DNA of 64,000 bases, taken from NCBI RefSeq assembly GCF_004354015.1, contig NZ_SMRU01000001.1, positions 186,001 to 250,000 of the forward strand, read 5' to 3'. The stretch comes from Arthrobacter terricola. GTDB lineage: Bacteria; Actinomycetota; Actinomycetes; Actinomycetales; Micrococcaceae. Below are positions 42,892 to 52,280 of the stretch, piece after piece. Position numbers and translations under genes: made by a program. Within the stretch, counting starts at the first letter, position 1; each line of letters begins with the position of its first letter. Under the pieces are notes generated by a model. It made no database searches. It saw only the letters and a list, made by a program, of their open reading frames with translations, and had not been told where the DNA came from.

Positions 42892-44100
42892 ATGAGCACT
42901 CCTTCAGACAAAAGTGACAACAACGACGTTGTCATCCTGGCCGCGACCCGAACCCCGCAGGGCCGGTTGAACGGCCAACTCTCCGGGCTCACCGCCGTCG
43001 AACTCGGTGCGCACGCCATCACCGGCGCGCTGGCGGCGAGCGGGTTGACCGCCGACAAGGTGGACGCGGTGATCATGGGGCAGGTCCTGCAGGCCGGCGC
43101 CGGACAGAATCCGGCGCGGCAGAGCGCCATCGCCGCCGGTATCGGCTGGAACGTTCCGGCCGTGACCATCAACAAGGTCTGCCTCTCCGGCCTGACCGCC
43201 GTGATCGATGCGGCGCGGATGATCCGCGCCGGAGACGCCACGGTGGTGGTTGCCGGCGGGCAGGAATCCATGAGCCGGGCTCCCCACCTGCTCCCCGGTT
43301 CGCGCCAAGGGTGGAGCTACGGTGCGGTCCAGGCCCTCGACGTCGCCGCCCACGATGGCCTCACCGACGCCTTCGACGGCCAGTCGATGGGCTTGTCCAC
43401 CGAGATAGGGAACCTTGCGCTTGGCATCGACCGCCGCTCCCAGGACCAAGTGGCCGTGGCCTCCCACCAGCGTGCCGCTGCCGCCGCGGAACAGGGAGTG
43501 TTCGACGGCGAAATCTCCCCCATCAGCGTCAAGCAGCGCAAAGGCGAACCCGTGGTACTGGCCAGCGACGAAGGCGTGCGTCCCCAGACGACACTCGAGA
43601 CCCTCGCCCCGTTGAAGAGCGCCTTCGCCACGGACGGAACCATCACGGCGGGCAACTCCTCTCCCCTGTCCGACGGCGCCTCCGCACTCGTGCTGACAAG
43701 CCGCCGCTTTGCCGAAGAAAACGGCCTCAATTACCTCGCTGTTGTGGGGCGCCCCGGACAAGTGGCGGGACCCGACAACGGCCTGCACTCCCAGCCCGCC
43801 AACGCCATCCGCCGCGCGCTGGACCGCGCAGGATGGGCGACGTCGGACCTGGACTTCATCGAAATCAACGAAGCCTTCGGGTCGGTGGCTGTCCAGTCGC
43901 TCAAGGACTTGGAATACCCCTTGGAAAAGTGCAACATCCACGGCGGAGCAATTGCCCTCGGGCATCCGATCGGAGCGTCCGGGGCGAGGCTTGCCGGCCA
44001 TGCGGCCCACGAGCTCAAGCGGCGCGGAACAGGCAAGGCGGCCGTGGCCCTCTGCGGCGGCGGTGGCCAGGGCGAGGCGCTGCTCCTCTACCGCGACTAA
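42892..44100 (+). CDS. Thiolase family protein (acetyl-CoA C-acyltransferase)
   Basis: This enzyme condenses or cleaves acyl-CoA. It has 402 residues and all catalytic residues: Cys97 in NKVCLSG (acyl acceptor), His358 in ALGHPIGASG, Cys388 in ALCGGGGQGEA, plus NEAFGS. The pattern resembles biosynthetic acetoacetyl-CoA thiolase (AtoB/PhaA type). It stands divergent from rpoB with no beta-oxidation partner nearby, so direction of use is not clear. The start has GGAAG upstream. Confidence 0.93.
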   Translation: MSTPSDKSDNNDVVILAATRTPQGRLNGQLSGLTAVELGAHAITGALAASGLTADKVDAVIMGQVLQAGAGQNPARQSAIAAGIGWNVPAVTINKVCLSGLTAVIDAARMIRAGDATVVVAGGQESMSRAPHLLPGSRQGWSYGAVQALDVAAHDGLTDAFDGQSMGLSTEIGNLALGIDRRSQDQVAVASHQRAAAAAEQGVFDGEISPISVKQRKGEPVVLASDEGVRPQTTLETLAPLKSAFATDGTITAGNSSPLSDGASALVLTSRRFAEENGLNYLAVVGRPGQVAGPDNGLHSQPANAIRRALDRAGWATSDLDFIEINEAFGSVAVQSLKDLEYPLEKCNIHGGAIALGHPIGASGARLAGHAAHELKRRGTGKAAVALCGGGGQGEALLLYRD

Positions 44101-44199
44101 ACCACGACGGCGGTCGTGCAGTTGGTCTGGGCTGGGAGGCGGCCGGAAATGGTACGCATTGGTTGGAAATGGCGGGAAACGCCGGAAAACGAGGAATGA

Positions 44200-44667
44200 A
44201 TGCGAGGCACCGAACGGTTCCTGGCCGACGCAGCCACCCGCGGGCTCGAAGTGCAACTGGTGGAGCGGGCCGCTGCCAAGAGCCTGGAGGAGGCGGCCCG
44301 CATACTGGGGATCACGCCGTCGGACATTGTGAAGTCCCTCGTGGTCAAGCACCGGGACGGCTCATTCCTGTTCGCCCTGATCCCGGGTGACCGGCAGATT
44401 TCCTGGCCGAAGCTGCGCGCCCTCCTCGGCGTCAACAAGCTCTCCATGCCGTCAGCCGACGTCGCGTTCGAAGCCACCGGCTATGAGCGCGGCACCATCA
44501 CTCCGCTGGGCAGCTCAAAACCCTGGCCGGTCTACGCGGATGCCTCCATCACCGGCCGGCGGATCTCGATGGGCGCCGGCGAACACGGCTACAGCGCCTT
44601 CGTGAACGCCGACGCCCTCACCGCAGCCTTGGGTGCGATGGTGGCCGACATCAGCGACCTCCTCTAA
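44200..44667 (+). CDS. YbaK/EbsC-family aminoacyl-tRNA deacylase
   Basis: This 155-residue protein belongs to the family that hydrolyses mischarged tRNA (YbaK, ProX, INS domains). The conserved lysine lies in DIVKSLVVK, the gate region reads GTITPLGSSKPWPVYAD, and the C-terminal ISMGAGEHGYSAFVNADAL is typical. GAGGA lies five bases before ATG 44200. It follows the thiolase by 99 bases. Family certain; tRNA specificity not. Confidence 0.9.
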   Translation: MRGTERFLADAATRGLEVQLVERAAAKSLEEAARILGITPSDIVKSLVVKHRDGSFLFALIPGDRQISWPKLRALLGVNKLSMPSADVAFEATGYERGTITPLGSSKPWPVYADASITGRRISMGAGEHGYSAFVNADALTAALGAMVADISDLL

Positions 44668-44669
44668 GC

Positions 44670-44730
44670 AACGCGGGGTCACTTACGGCCCATCCGGAAG
44701 CACCTCATGGGCCGTAAGTGACCCCGCGTT
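44670..44730. repeat. 24-bp-stem inverted repeat after the YbaK gene
   Basis: Arms 44670-44693 and 44707-44730 are perfectly complementary over 24 bases around a 13-base loop. It may terminate the rightward transcript, but there is no T-run (AACCTTTAAAA follows), and the stem is longer than usual for a terminator. A repeated extragenic palindrome is the alternative. Confidence 0.75.
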
Positions 44731-44746
44731 AACCTTTAAAACGCAG

Positions 44747-44782
44747 GGAAGCCCCGCCCGGACGAATCCGGACGGGGCTTCC
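44747..44782 (-). terminator. Intrinsic terminator after rplL
   Basis: A 16-bp stem with one mismatch (44747-44762 with 44767-44782) and a CGAA tetraloop is followed on the minus strand by CTGCGTTTT. It ends the rplJL unit. Confidence 0.82.
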
Positions 44783-44812
44783 TTGGTAAAGCGAATGACC
44801 TGAAAAGGCGAG

Positions 44813-45190
44813 TTACTTGATGGTAACGGTGGCGCCGGCTTCTTCGAGCTGAGCCTTGGCCTTCTCGGCAGCTTCCTTGTTCGCACCTTCGAGGACAGCC
44901 TTCGGAGCACCGTCAACCAGGTCCTTGGCTTCCTTGAGGCCGAGGGAGGTGATAGCGCGGACTTCCTTGATCACTGCGATCTTCTTGTCGCCAGCAGCTT
45001 CGAGGATGACGTCGAATTCGGTCTTCTCTTCAGCTTCTTCAGCAGCGCCGCCGGCAGCAGGGCCAGCAACTGCAACAGCAGCAGCAGTAACTTCGAAGGT
45101 CTCTTCGAAGAGCTTGACGAACTCGGAGAGCTCGATGATGGTCAGTTCCTTGAAAGCTTCAATGAGCTCTTCGTTGCTGAGCTTCGCCAT
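44813..45190 (-). CDS. rplL: 50S ribosomal protein L7/L12
   Basis: L12 forms the mobile stalk that recruits translation factors. It has 125 residues: N-terminal dimerisation helix region ([20 protein letters not shown]), an Ala/Gly hinge, and the factor-binding C-terminal domain ([25 protein letters not shown]). It follows rplJ by 77 bases. It is separated from rpoBC by two divergent genes. Confidence 0.98.
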   Translation of the reverse strand: MAKLSNEELIEAFKELTIIELSEFVKLFEETFEVTAAAVAVAGPAAGGAAEEAEEKTEFDVILEAAGDKKIAVIKEVRAITSLGLKEAKDLVDGAPKAVLEGANKEAAEKAKAQLEEAGATVTIK

Positions 45191-45267
45191 GTTGGCGTCC
45201 TTCCTTTAGGTGGTGCTGCCGCGGAGCATGTCCGCTACCGCACCGGAGTTTTGATTTTGGGGAGAAC

Positions 45268-45873
45268 CTAGTTCTCTTCGGTTGCTGCTTCAGCGGCTTC
45301 AGCCGGAGCGGCAGCCTCTTCTGCAGCAGCCTCGGCGGGAGCCTCTTCTGCAGCCGGTGCTTCTTCAGCGGCCGGAGCAGGAGCGCCGCCCTCTTCTTCA
45401 AGCTTGAGGCGCAGGGCGTCGATGATGCGTGCAGCAGCAGCGGCAGGAGCCTTAAGGACGCCTGCAACCTTGGCGAGCTGCAGCTCACGGGACTCGAGGG
45501 CCGCCAGGGCGGCAACCTCTGCTGCGTTCAGTGCCTTGCCTTCGAAGTAGCCGGTCTTGATGATCAGCTGCTTGTTGGTCTTGGCAAAGTCCGTCAGGCT
45601 CTTGGCGGCAGCAACCGCGTCACCCTTGATGAATGCAATCGCAGTGGGGCCGGCGAGCTGACCGTCGAACGCGTCGACACCAGCTTCCTTGGCTGCAATG
45701 GCGGTCAGGGTGTTCTTGACGACCGAGAACTTGGTGTCCAGGCCGAGAGAAACACGCAGCTGCTTGAGCTGTGCGACAGAGAGCCCGCGGTATTCGGTCA
45801 GGACAGCGGCGTTCGATTCCTTGAAATCGTTCGTGATCTCAGCTACTGCTGCGATCTTGTTGGGCGTTGCCAT
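45268..45873 (-). CDS. rplJ: 50S ribosomal protein L10 with Ala/Glu-rich tail
   Basis: L10 anchors L12 dimers to the ribosome. The core (MATPNKIAAVAEITNDFKE, then LTEYRGLSVAQLKQLR) is normal. The L12-binding C-terminal helix is followed by about 40 residues that are almost only Ala, Glu and Pro, making 201 residues against a usual 165-180. It has a leader terminator upstream. Confidence 0.98.
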   Translation of the reverse strand: MATPNKIAAVAEITNDFKESNAAVLTEYRGLSVAQLKQLRVSLGLDTKFSVVKNTLTAIAAKEAGVDAFDGQLAGPTAIAFIKGDAVAAAKSLTDFAKTNKQLIIKTGYFEGKALNAAEVAALAALESRELQLAKVAGVLKAPAAAAARIIDALRLKLEEEGGAPAPAAEEAPAAEEAPAEAAAEEAAAPAEAAEAATEEN

Positions 45874-45935
45874 AACCCTCCTTCCGGGGAATAAAGCCGG
45901 TTTTCCGGGTCCCCGCTCAAAAGAGAGCTACAACT

Positions 45936-45963
45936 AAAAACGCCCCGCGCAGATGCACGGGGC
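45936..45963 (-). promoter_or_regulatory. Candidate rplJ leader attenuator
   Basis: On the minus strand GCCCCGTGC-ATCT-GCGCGGGGC (45963 to 45942) is followed by GTTTTTAG. This is a terminator-shaped hairpin lying about 65 bases before the rplJ start. It could attenuate rplJL in the manner of known L10 leaders, or end the upstream acetyltransferase transcript. The remainder of the 45,874-46,183 gap holds no gene. Confidence 0.55.
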
Positions 45964-46183
45964 TTGGCTCGACACAATCCAACGATCATGGAGACTTGCT
46001 TCGTTCACCTGCGCCGGCCGCCCTTGTCAGGGTCCTTCGTCAGGGAAAGCACTTTGTTCTTCCGCGCGCGGCTACAGTGTTGAGCAGTGCCCGGAGGAGT
46101 GGATTCCCATCAACCGACGGTCTTTGGTGGTTCAAGCTTACGGGACGGTCCAACGCATCGCCAAATCGCGGCGACTACGGCGA

Positions 46184-47317
46184 CTATTCCGAGGACGTGA
46201 CGTTCGGTCCCGTGCCCGGCAGCTCCTTCTGCCACAATCCCGTAACGCCGGCGGTAGTGAATCCCAACTGGCGGTTCACCGTCAGAAGGTAGCGGTTTTC
46301 GGGCGCATTCCAGGTGTAGATCACCCGGGCATCCGGGAACTGCTCGCTCAGCCGCTGCATGTTGGCAACCTTGATCAGCAGCCCCAGCTTGTTTCCACGG
46401 TGCTCCTGCAACACGATCGTGTCGTCCTGGAAAACGACGTCCTGGCGTTGCGCCAGGACACCAATGGTGGTCAGTCCCACAATGCGCCCGCTCGCAACGT
46501 GCTCGACGGCGGTGACCACCGTGCGGCGGCCCTGCGCGACGGCGGCGTCCTCCGCCTGACGCAACACACCGGCGTCGAATACCAGCTCCTCTTGCGCTCC
46601 CGCGGGAGTCTCGCCGCCCTCGGTGGCCAGCTCCCCTGCCGCGTTCTCCAGTGCAGCCACGGCTTCAAGCCACTGCTCCGGGCAGCGGTCGGTCCAGTGA
46701 TGGAGGCTGTACCGGCCCGCGTTCGTATCTTCGGCTTCGAGTTCGAGCTCGGCCACGAGCTTGGAATCCAGGGGCAGGATGCACGAACTGAACTGTTCGA
46801 TGTGCTGGAGCGTGTAGCCCATGCGCATGGCGAAATCGACCTCGCGGCTGGCCAAGGGGACGGAGCCCAGTCCGCTGCCGGGAACCAGCTGCTCATCCGC
46901 GTTGCCCCGCAACGATGAAGCCGGGTGGTTGGTGTCCACGAGGACGATGGTGCGGCCCTCACTCTTGGCGAAGTGCTCGGCCGCCTCCAGCAACTGCCTG
47001 CCAATCCCGCGGCGTTGGAAGTCCGGGAGGATATCGAGCGTGAATTCGGCCAGGTCCATGTTGTCCGCGAGCGGGAGCGCGATATCCACCGTGCCGACGA
47101 TCCGCCCATCAACCCGCGCCACCAGGATGACCTGGCGCTCATAAGGATCCGACAGCTCGAGGAGCTTCTCCAACGGCGTGTACGCGAGGTCGTCGCTGCC
47201 CCACACCTGCATCCGGACTTTGCGGCTGACCTCAACGGCGTCCAGGAAATCCTTCGCGTCCCTGCCGTCCAGGGAATCGGGAATCCAGAGCTGGCCGATC
47301 TCCACAGTGCTCGTCAT
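46184..47317 (-). CDS. Tandem-GNAT N-acetyltransferase
   Basis: It is a probable acetyl-CoA-dependent N-acetyltransferase of 377 residues, with AGAGGA six bases before ATG 47317. The first GNAT domain has its acetyl-CoA loop at FQRRGIGRQLLEAAE; the second has a related loop at LQEHRGNKLGLLIKVAN and ends FTTAGVTGLWQ. Duplicated GNAT proteins are common in actinobacteria and include mycothiol synthase, but that identity is not supported here. It interrupts the usual rplA-rplJ linkage. Substrate unknown. Confidence 0.87.
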   Translation of the reverse strand: MTSTVEIGQLWIPDSLDGRDAKDFLDAVEVSRKVRMQVWGSDDLAYTPLEKLLELSDPYERQVILVARVDGRIVGTVDIALPLADNMDLAEFTLDILPDFQRRGIGRQLLEAAEHFAKSEGRTIVLVDTNHPASSLRGNADEQLVPGSGLGSVPLASREVDFAMRMGYTLQHIEQFSSCILPLDSKLVAELELEAEDTNAGRYSLHHWTDRCPEQWLEAVAALENAAGELATEGGETPAGAQEELVFDAGVLRQAEDAAVAQGRRTVVTAVEHVASGRIVGLTTIGVLAQRQDVVFQDDTIVLQEHRGNKLGLLIKVANMQRLSEQFPDARVIYTWNAPENRYLLTVNRQLGFTTAGVTGLWQKELPGTGPNVTSSE

Positions 47318-47534
47318 TTGGTCCTCTTTTGCCATTCGCCGTCGTGTCCCGCCGGTCGGAAGCCGAGCTGCGTCTTGATTGCCAGCATATGTTCGTTTTC
47401 CCCGGCATTAAAAGTCATGACGCGCCGCGCAAGGGGGCAAATCCAGACGTTGGTCAATCATGCCCCTAGCTTAATGAGCGCCCGCCGGAGGCGGTAGATG
47501 CGGCGTGGCGGGAAGCCAGTTGGCGGGGCGGCGT

Positions 47535-47671
47535 ACGACGGCGGAGCGGTGACGTGCACGACGGCGGAGCGGGGCCACTTGGTGGGTTAGCGCCGATAGG
47601 CGGGCACCGCCGTCGGGAGCCTGGCACCCGGGCGAGGGGCGCCGTCGGGAAGCCCGGCACCCGGGCGGGGG
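47535..47671. repeat. Cluster of short imperfect direct repeats between GNAT gene and rplA
   Basis: A 15-base unit ACGACGGCGGAGCGG occurs at 47535-47549 and 47558-47572. A separate roughly 31-base unit beginning GCCGTCGGGA and containing GGCACCCGGGCG occurs at 47609-47639 and 47641-47671. The rest of the 47,318-47,745 gap holds the rplA terminator and no convincing gene; short reading frames here are low-complexity and lack ribosome binding sites. Confidence 0.65.
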
Positions 47672-47685
47672 CCGCCGCCGGGAGC

Positions 47686-47723
47686 GCAAAAAGGACCGCC
47701 CGGCACCAGGCCGGACGGTCCTT
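47686..47723 (-). terminator. Intrinsic terminator after rplA
   Basis: A 14-bp stem with one mismatch (47691-47704 with 47710-47723) is followed on the minus strand by TTTTTGCG. It ends the secE-nusG-rplKA unit. Confidence 0.85.
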
Positions 47724-47745
47724 CTCGATTCGATGCTCGCCGGGC

Positions 47746-48453
47746 TTACGCCTCGGTGAGAACCTTGGTGACGTTCGGGTCGACCGTGATGCCCGGGCCG
47801 AACGTGGTGGCAACGGTGGCCTTCTGGATGTAGCGGCCCTTCGAAGCGGATGGCTTCAAACGGAGGACCTCTTCCAGGGCGGCTGCGTAGTTCTCAGCCA
47901 GCTTGACGGCGTCGAAGGAAACCTTGCCGATGATGAAGTGCAGGTTCGAGTGCTTGTCGACACGGAAGTCGATCTTGCCGCCCTTGATGTCGTTGACAGC
48001 CTTGGTGACATCCGGGGTCACGGTACCGGTCTTCGGGTTCGGCATGAGGTTACGCGGGCCAAGGACCTTACCGAGGCGGCCAACCTTACCCATGAGGTCA
48101 GGGGTGGCAACGGCTGCGTCGAAGTCGGTCCAACCGCCGGCGATCTTTTCGATCAGGTCATCGGAACCAACGAAGTCCGCGCCGGCAGCGATTGCTGCTT
48201 CGGCCTTGTCACCGGTCGCGAAGACGAGGACGCGGGCGGTCTTACCGGTGCCGTGGGGCAGGTTGACCGTGCCGCGGACCATCTGGTCGGCCTTACGGGG
48301 GTCAACGCCGAGGCGGAAAGCTACCTCAACCGTTGCGTCGAACTTGGACGGGTTGATTTCCTTCGCCAGGCTGATGGCCTCGAACGGGGCGTAAACCTTG
48401 TCCGCCTCGATCTTGGCGGCGGCTGCCTCATATGCTTTGCTGCGCTTTGCCAT
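47746..48453 (-). CDS. rplA: 50S ribosomal protein L1
   Basis: L1 builds the L1 stalk used in tRNA release and can repress its own operon. It has 235 residues. Signature [20 protein letters not shown] and the two-domain pattern are intact. A 224-base gap lies between it and rplK; it contains no gene. Confidence 0.98.
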   Translation of the reverse strand: MAKRSKAYEAAAAKIEADKVYAPFEAISLAKEINPSKFDATVEVAFRLGVDPRKADQMVRGTVNLPHGTGKTARVLVFATGDKAEAAIAAGADFVGSDDLIEKIAGGWTDFDAAVATPDLMGKVGRLGKVLGPRNLMPNPKTGTVTPDVTKAVNDIKGGKIDFRVDKHSNLHFIIGKVSFDAVKLAENYAAALEEVLRLKPSASKGRYIQKATVATTFGPGITVDPNVTKVLTEA

Positions 48454-48677
48454 GCTGCTTATTTCTCCTTGTGCAGTTGTGGTCTGCGGACCGCGCCGGG
48501 CCCTGCCACAGTTGGAAATCCGGCGTGGATCTCCAACATTTTCAATAATTCATTGGTGTCGGTTTCCCGACGGTTGAGGGTCTTAGCCCTCTACGGCATC
48601 CATTTGTCGAAAGTCTCCGGGACTCACTTCCGGCGAGTGCCTCGTTCCTCAGCCCTCACCGTCCGTTCATTCCTCGA

Positions 48678-49106
48678 CTATTCGACGGTGATGCCCATCG
48701 AACGAGCGGTGCCCGCGATGATCTTTGCTGCGCCTTCGAGGCTCGTGGCATTGAGGTCTTCCATCTTGGTGCTGGCGATCTCGTTGACCTGGGCCTGGGT
48801 CAGCTTGGCAACCTTGACGGTGTGCGGGGTAGCCGAACCCTTGGCGACGCCTGCAGCCTTCTTGATGAGCTCTGCAGCCGGCGGGGTCTTGGTGATGAAG
48901 GTGAAGGAACGGTCTTCGTAGACCGTGATTTCAACCGGGATGACGTTTCCGCGCTGGGCTTCCGTCGCAGCGTTGTACGCCTTGCAGAATTCCATGATGT
49001 TGACACCGTGCTGGCCAAGCGCAGGACCGATCGGCGGGGCCGGGTTGGCGGCACCTGCCTGGATCTGCAGCTTGATGAGGCCGGTGACCTTCTTCTTGGG
49101 AGCCAA
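48678..49106 (-). CDS. rplK: 50S ribosomal protein L11
   Basis: L11 lies in the GTPase-associated centre. The start is TTG at 49106 ([17 protein letters not shown] follows) with GAAGGA six bases upstream, giving 142 residues, the family length. The thiostrepton-contact region [20 protein letters not shown] is conserved. Confidence 0.97.
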   Translation of the reverse strand: MAPKKKVTGLIKLQIQAGAANPAPPIGPALGQHGVNIMEFCKAYNAATEAQRGNVIPVEITVYEDRSFTFITKTPPAAELIKKAAGVAKGSATPHTVKVAKLTQAQVNEIASTKMEDLNATSLEGAAKIIAGTARSMGITVE

Positions 49107-49234
49107 TGTGGGTCCTTCTCTCAATAACTTCCTGGGACACAGGAGCGTGCCTCAGGTTGTGGCCGCCATGGCAAGGCGGCCGGCCGCTCCGTGGCTGCTA
49201 AGCAGGCATCCGCGGAGCGAAACTTTGGGGGCAA

Positions 49235-50098
49235 CTAGATCTTGGTGACCTGGTTGAATGCGAGCGTAACCGGAGTCTCGCGCTCGAAGATCGACACGAG
49301 GACCACGAGGGTCTGCGATTCGACCTTGATCTCGGAGATCGTCGCCGGAAGGGTTTCGAACGGGCCTTCCTTGACGATGACGGATTCCCCGACTTCGAAG
49401 TCCACGTTGACCGGCGCCTGGTTCTGCTTGTTGACCGGCTTGCCCTTTTCCTGCTGCTCTTCCTCGAAGACCGGAGCCAGCATGGAGAAGACCTCATCGA
49501 GGCGCAGCGGAACCGGGTTGTGGGCGTTGCCCACGAAGCCGGTGACACCCGGGGTGTGGCGAACCGCACCCCAGGAAGCGTCGGTCAGGTCCATGCGGAC
49601 CAAGACGTAGCCCGGGATGCGCACGCGGTTGATGATCTTGCGCTGGGCGTTCTTGATCTCGACGACTTCCTCCATGGGAACCTGGATCTCGAAGATGTAA
49701 TCTTCCATGTCCAGGGTCTGGATTCGGGTTTCGAGGTTGGCCTTGACGCGGTTTTCGTAGCCTGCGTAGGAGTGGATGACGTACCAGTCACCTTCCTGGC
49801 GGCGGAGTTTGGCCTTGAACTCTTCGGCGGGATCAGCGGGTGCCTTCGCGGCAGCAGAGGCGAGGGCGTCGTCGTCGTTCGACTCTTCGGCGTCATCCGC
49901 CTCGTCGTCGGACTCTTCGTAGTCGGTCTCTTCGTCGTCGGCCGCGTCAGCGTCCTCGGGATCGACGTCGGTCTCGTCGTCGACGTCGGCAGTTTCGGGC
50001 GCAGCGGATTCGACCTCGGACTCCTCCACGGCTTCAGCCGCGTTGTCTGCCGGGCCATCCAGCTCAGTCTCAGTTACCTCGAGCTCCTGCTCAGACAC
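49235..50098 (-). CDS. nusG: Transcription termination/antitermination factor NusG with acidic N-terminal extension
   Basis: NusG couples RNA polymerase to Rho or the ribosome. The GTG at 50098 has AGGAGA five bases upstream and gives 287 residues. The first 95 are strongly acidic (runs of Asp/Glu with [15 protein letters not shown]). The NGN core begins at [17 protein letters not shown], and the KOW domain ([19 protein letters not shown]) ends it. It follows secE by 117 bases. Confidence 0.97.
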   Translation of the reverse strand: MSEQELEVTETELDGPADNAAEAVEESEVESAAPETADVDDETDVDPEDADAADDEETDYEESDDEADDAEESNDDDALASAAAKAPADPAEEFKAKLRRQEGDWYVIHSYAGYENRVKANLETRIQTLDMEDYIFEIQVPMEEVVEIKNAQRKIINRVRIPGYVLVRMDLTDASWGAVRHTPGVTGFVGNAHNPVPLRLDEVFSMLAPVFEEEQQEKGKPVNKQNQAPVNVDFEVGESVIVKEGPFETLPATISEIKVESQTLVVLVSIFERETPVTLAFNQVTKI

Positions 50099-50215
50099 TT
50101 GGTCTCCTGCTTCCTCATTGCCTAACATGCCTATTTAAATGGCTCAATTCCGCAAACCCTGCAAAATCCCTTGAATTTGAAGGGAATTCAACACGGTTTG
50201 CGGAGTGATCCGCGC

Positions 50216-50497
50216 CTAGCTGTTCGTGACGCCTGTACCGCCGAAGATCCACTTGATTCCAGTGCCGAAGACCAAATCCAGCAGAGTGACGACAAGCATC
50301 ATGATTGCCACGAATACCAGCACCACGAGCGTGTAGTTGATCAGTTCCTTGCGGGTGGGGGCCACGACCTTCTTGAGTTCGCCGATAATTTGGCGGACAA
50401 AGAGTGCGATTCGAGCGAAGAAGCCGGAATCGGCCTTTTTGGCAGGACGGCCCTTCGAGCTGCTTGCAGCTGTTTCGGTCACCTGTTCCTCACTCAT
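50216..50497 (-). CDS. secE: Preprotein translocase subunit SecE
   Basis: SecE clamps the SecY channel. It is 93 residues with a polar N terminus, the amphipathic helix ARIALFVRQIIGELKKVVAPTRKEL and one transmembrane segment (TLVVLVFVAIMMLVVTLLD). It is the single-helix form usual in Gram-positives. Confidence 0.97.
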   Translation of the reverse strand: MSEEQVTETAASSSKGRPAKKADSGFFARIALFVRQIIGELKKVVAPTRKELINYTLVVLVFVAIMMLVVTLLDLVFGTGIKWIFGGTGVTNS

Positions 50498-50580
50498 CTA
50501 TGCAAACGTCGTTGACCCGGCCCTGATCAGAGCCATGGTTGCTGCGCTTGTTCCGGGGATGAACCCCGGAACAGCTTGCG

Positions 50581-50653
50581 CAGGGCAGACAGGACTCGAA
50601 CCTGCAACCTGCGGTTTTGGAGACCGCTGCGCTACCAATTGCGCCACTACCCT
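50581..50653 (-). tRNA. tRNA-Trp (anticodon CCA)
   Basis: Seventy-three bases fold into a full cloverleaf: acceptor AGGGTAG/CTGCCCT (one wobble), D-arm GCGC...GCGC, anticodon loop CTCCAAA, five-base variable loop and TTCGAGT T-loop. Discriminator G; CCA is not encoded. It sits upstream of secE, a common arrangement. A 10-bp hairpin (50549-50573) lies between it and secE. Confidence 0.97.
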
Positions 50654-50665
50654 ATGGAACGAGCC

Positions 50666-50694
50666 CATATTCATTCACGTTCCGGGCAGACCAA
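50666..50694 (-). promoter_or_regulatory. Candidate promoter of the tRNA-Trp-secE-nusG unit
   Basis: On the minus strand TTGGTC (50689-50694) and AATATG (50666-50671) are 17 bases apart, just before the mature tRNA end. The -35 hexamer equals that proposed for rpoBC. The rest of 50,695-50,957 has no gene and no recognised element for the divergent aminotransferase. Confidence 0.4.
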
Positions 50695-50957
50695 AGAACC
50701 CTCGACTCGAGAATCCCGGCCCAACCTGAGGCGCGAACCATTGTGATGTTTTTCAACACCGGTGAACCAGTCTACGCAACAACTTCGCGATAGTCGAACC
50801 GGGCCATTTTCGGAGTGTCCCGGCTGTCCGGTCCATGTGATCAGCCTCAACTGTCACTTTCCCGGTGTTAGCCCGATCGCTCCGCAGAACAGCATAAAGT
50901 AGATTCCGTCGAATCCCATCATCCAGCTCCTCAGCTGCCAGCGAAGAACGGTGCTAA

Positions 50958-52187
50958 ATGTCTGCCGGAACACCTGCCGCCCGCATTTCACAGCGAATTT
51001 CCGCCATCGCCGAATCCGCCACCCTTGCCGTTGACGCCAAGGCGAAGGCTCTGAAAGCAGCGGGTCGCCCCGTGATCGGCTTCGGTGCAGGGGAACCCGA
51101 CTTCCCGACCCCCGACTACATCGTCAAGGCCGCCGTCGAAGCCGCCCCCCAGCCCAAGTACCACCGGTACTCCCCCGCCGCCGGCCTTCCTGAACTCAAG
51201 CAGGCCATTGCGGACAAGACCTTCCGCGACTCCGGCTACAAGGTCGAAGCCTCCCAGGTATTGGTCACCAACGGCGGCAAGCAGGCTGTCTACAACACCT
51301 TCGCCACGCTTGTTGATCCGGGCGACGAAGTGATCATTCCCACCCCGTTCTGGACCACCTACCCGGAGGCGATCCGTTTGGCCGGCGGTGTTCCGGTCGA
51401 GGTCTTCGCAGGTCCCGAGCAGGGCTACCTCGTGACCGTCGAGCAGCTCGAAGCCGCTGTGACGGACAAGACGAAGATCCTCCTGTTCGTTTCCCCGTCC
51501 AACCCCACCGGAGCCGTCTACAGCGCCGAGCAGGTGGCTGAAATCGGAAAATGGGCAGCGTCCAAGGGACTCTGGGTTGTCACGGACGAGATCTACGAGC
51601 ACCTGACCTATGACGGCGTCCCCTTCACCTCCATCGCCACTGCGGCTCCGGAACTCGGCGACAAAGTTGTCATCCTGAACGGCGTGGCAAAGACCTACGC
51701 CATGACCGGCTGGCGCGTCGGCTGGATGATCGGCCCGGCAGATGTCATCAAGGCAGCCACGAACCTGCAGTCCCACGCGACGTCCAACGTCTCCAACATC
51801 ATGCAGATCGGCGCCCTTGCGGCCGTCTCCGGTCAGCTGACCGCCGTCGATGAGATGAAGGTCGCCTTCGACCGCCGCCGCAAGGCGATCGTCGCAGGAC
51901 TGAACGCCATCGAAGGCGTGGAATGCCCGACGCCGACCGGCGCCTTTTACGTGTACGCCGACGTCCGCGGGCTGCTGGGCAAGGAATTCCCGACCGCGAA
52001 CGGTCCGGTCCGTCCGTCTACCTCAGCTGAGCTTGCCTCGCTGATCCTGGACGAGGTTGAAGTGGCTATCGTTCCCGGCGAAGCATTCGGTCCTTCGGGC
52101 TACGTGCGGCTGTCCTACGCTTTGGGCGACGAAGACCTCGCCGAAGGCGTCCGTCGCCTCCAGGAGTTCCTGGGCCAGGCCAAGTAG
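50958..52187 (+). CDS. Pyridoxal-phosphate aminotransferase, class I subgroup Ib (aspartate aminotransferase-like)
   Basis: It probably interconverts aspartate/oxaloacetate with glutamate/2-oxoglutarate. It has 409 residues. Lys245 in [15 protein letters not shown] binds PLP; the aspartate ring partner region [11 protein letters not shown] (residues 179-189) and the C-terminal Arg in [11 protein letters not shown] are visible. N-terminal [15 protein letters not shown] is typical of subgroup Ib. It stands alone between tRNA-Trp and a two-component system. Related aminotransferases with other substrates cannot be fully excluded. Confidence 0.92.
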   Translation: MSAGTPAARISQRISAIAESATLAVDAKAKALKAAGRPVIGFGAGEPDFPTPDYIVKAAVEAAPQPKYHRYSPAAGLPELKQAIADKTFRDSGYKVEASQVLVTNGGKQAVYNTFATLVDPGDEVIIPTPFWTTYPEAIRLAGGVPVEVFAGPEQGYLVTVEQLEAAVTDKTKILLFVSPSNPTGAVYSAEQVAEIGKWAASKGLWVVTDEIYEHLTYDGVPFTSIATAAPELGDKVVILNGVAKTYAMTGWRVGWMIGPADVIKAATNLQSHATSNVSNIMQIGALAAVSGQLTAVDEMKVAFDRRRKAIVAGLNAIEGVECPTPTGAFYVYADVRGLLGKEFPTANGPVRPSTSAELASLILDEVEVAIVPGEAFGPSGYVRLSYALGDEDLAEGVRRLQEFLGQAK

Positions 52188-52198
52188 GCTCCCGGATC

Positions 52199-52242
52199 CA
52201 AAACGCTCGCGCACTGTCGTTTGACGGTGCGCGAGCGTTTTG
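52199..52242. terminator. Bidirectional terminator between aminotransferase and response regulator
   Basis: A 20-bp stem with one wobble (52199-52218 with 52223-52242) encloses a GTTT loop; flanks are CAAAA/TTTTG. It serves both convergent transcripts. Confidence 0.88.
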
Positions 52243-52280
52243 CTTTAAGCAACCCGGCGTGAGCCGGCATCCGAGGAAGG

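Noticed and set aside
42904..44352. A long minus-strand frame over the thiolase
   Set aside because: The thiolase on the plus strand has all catalytic residues; the opposite frame is a shadow.
47535..47671. CRISPR array
   Set aside because: Repeats are imperfect, only two copies each, with no spacer pattern or cas genes.
47466..47813. A minus-strand frame in the GNAT-rplA gap
   Set aside because: It crosses the rplA terminator and the repeats, and is Arg/Pro-rich low complexity without a ribosome binding site.
50549..50573. Terminator between tRNA-Trp and secE
   Set aside because: The 10-bp hairpin has no T-run and secE-nusG need transcription from upstream; a processing signal is as likely.
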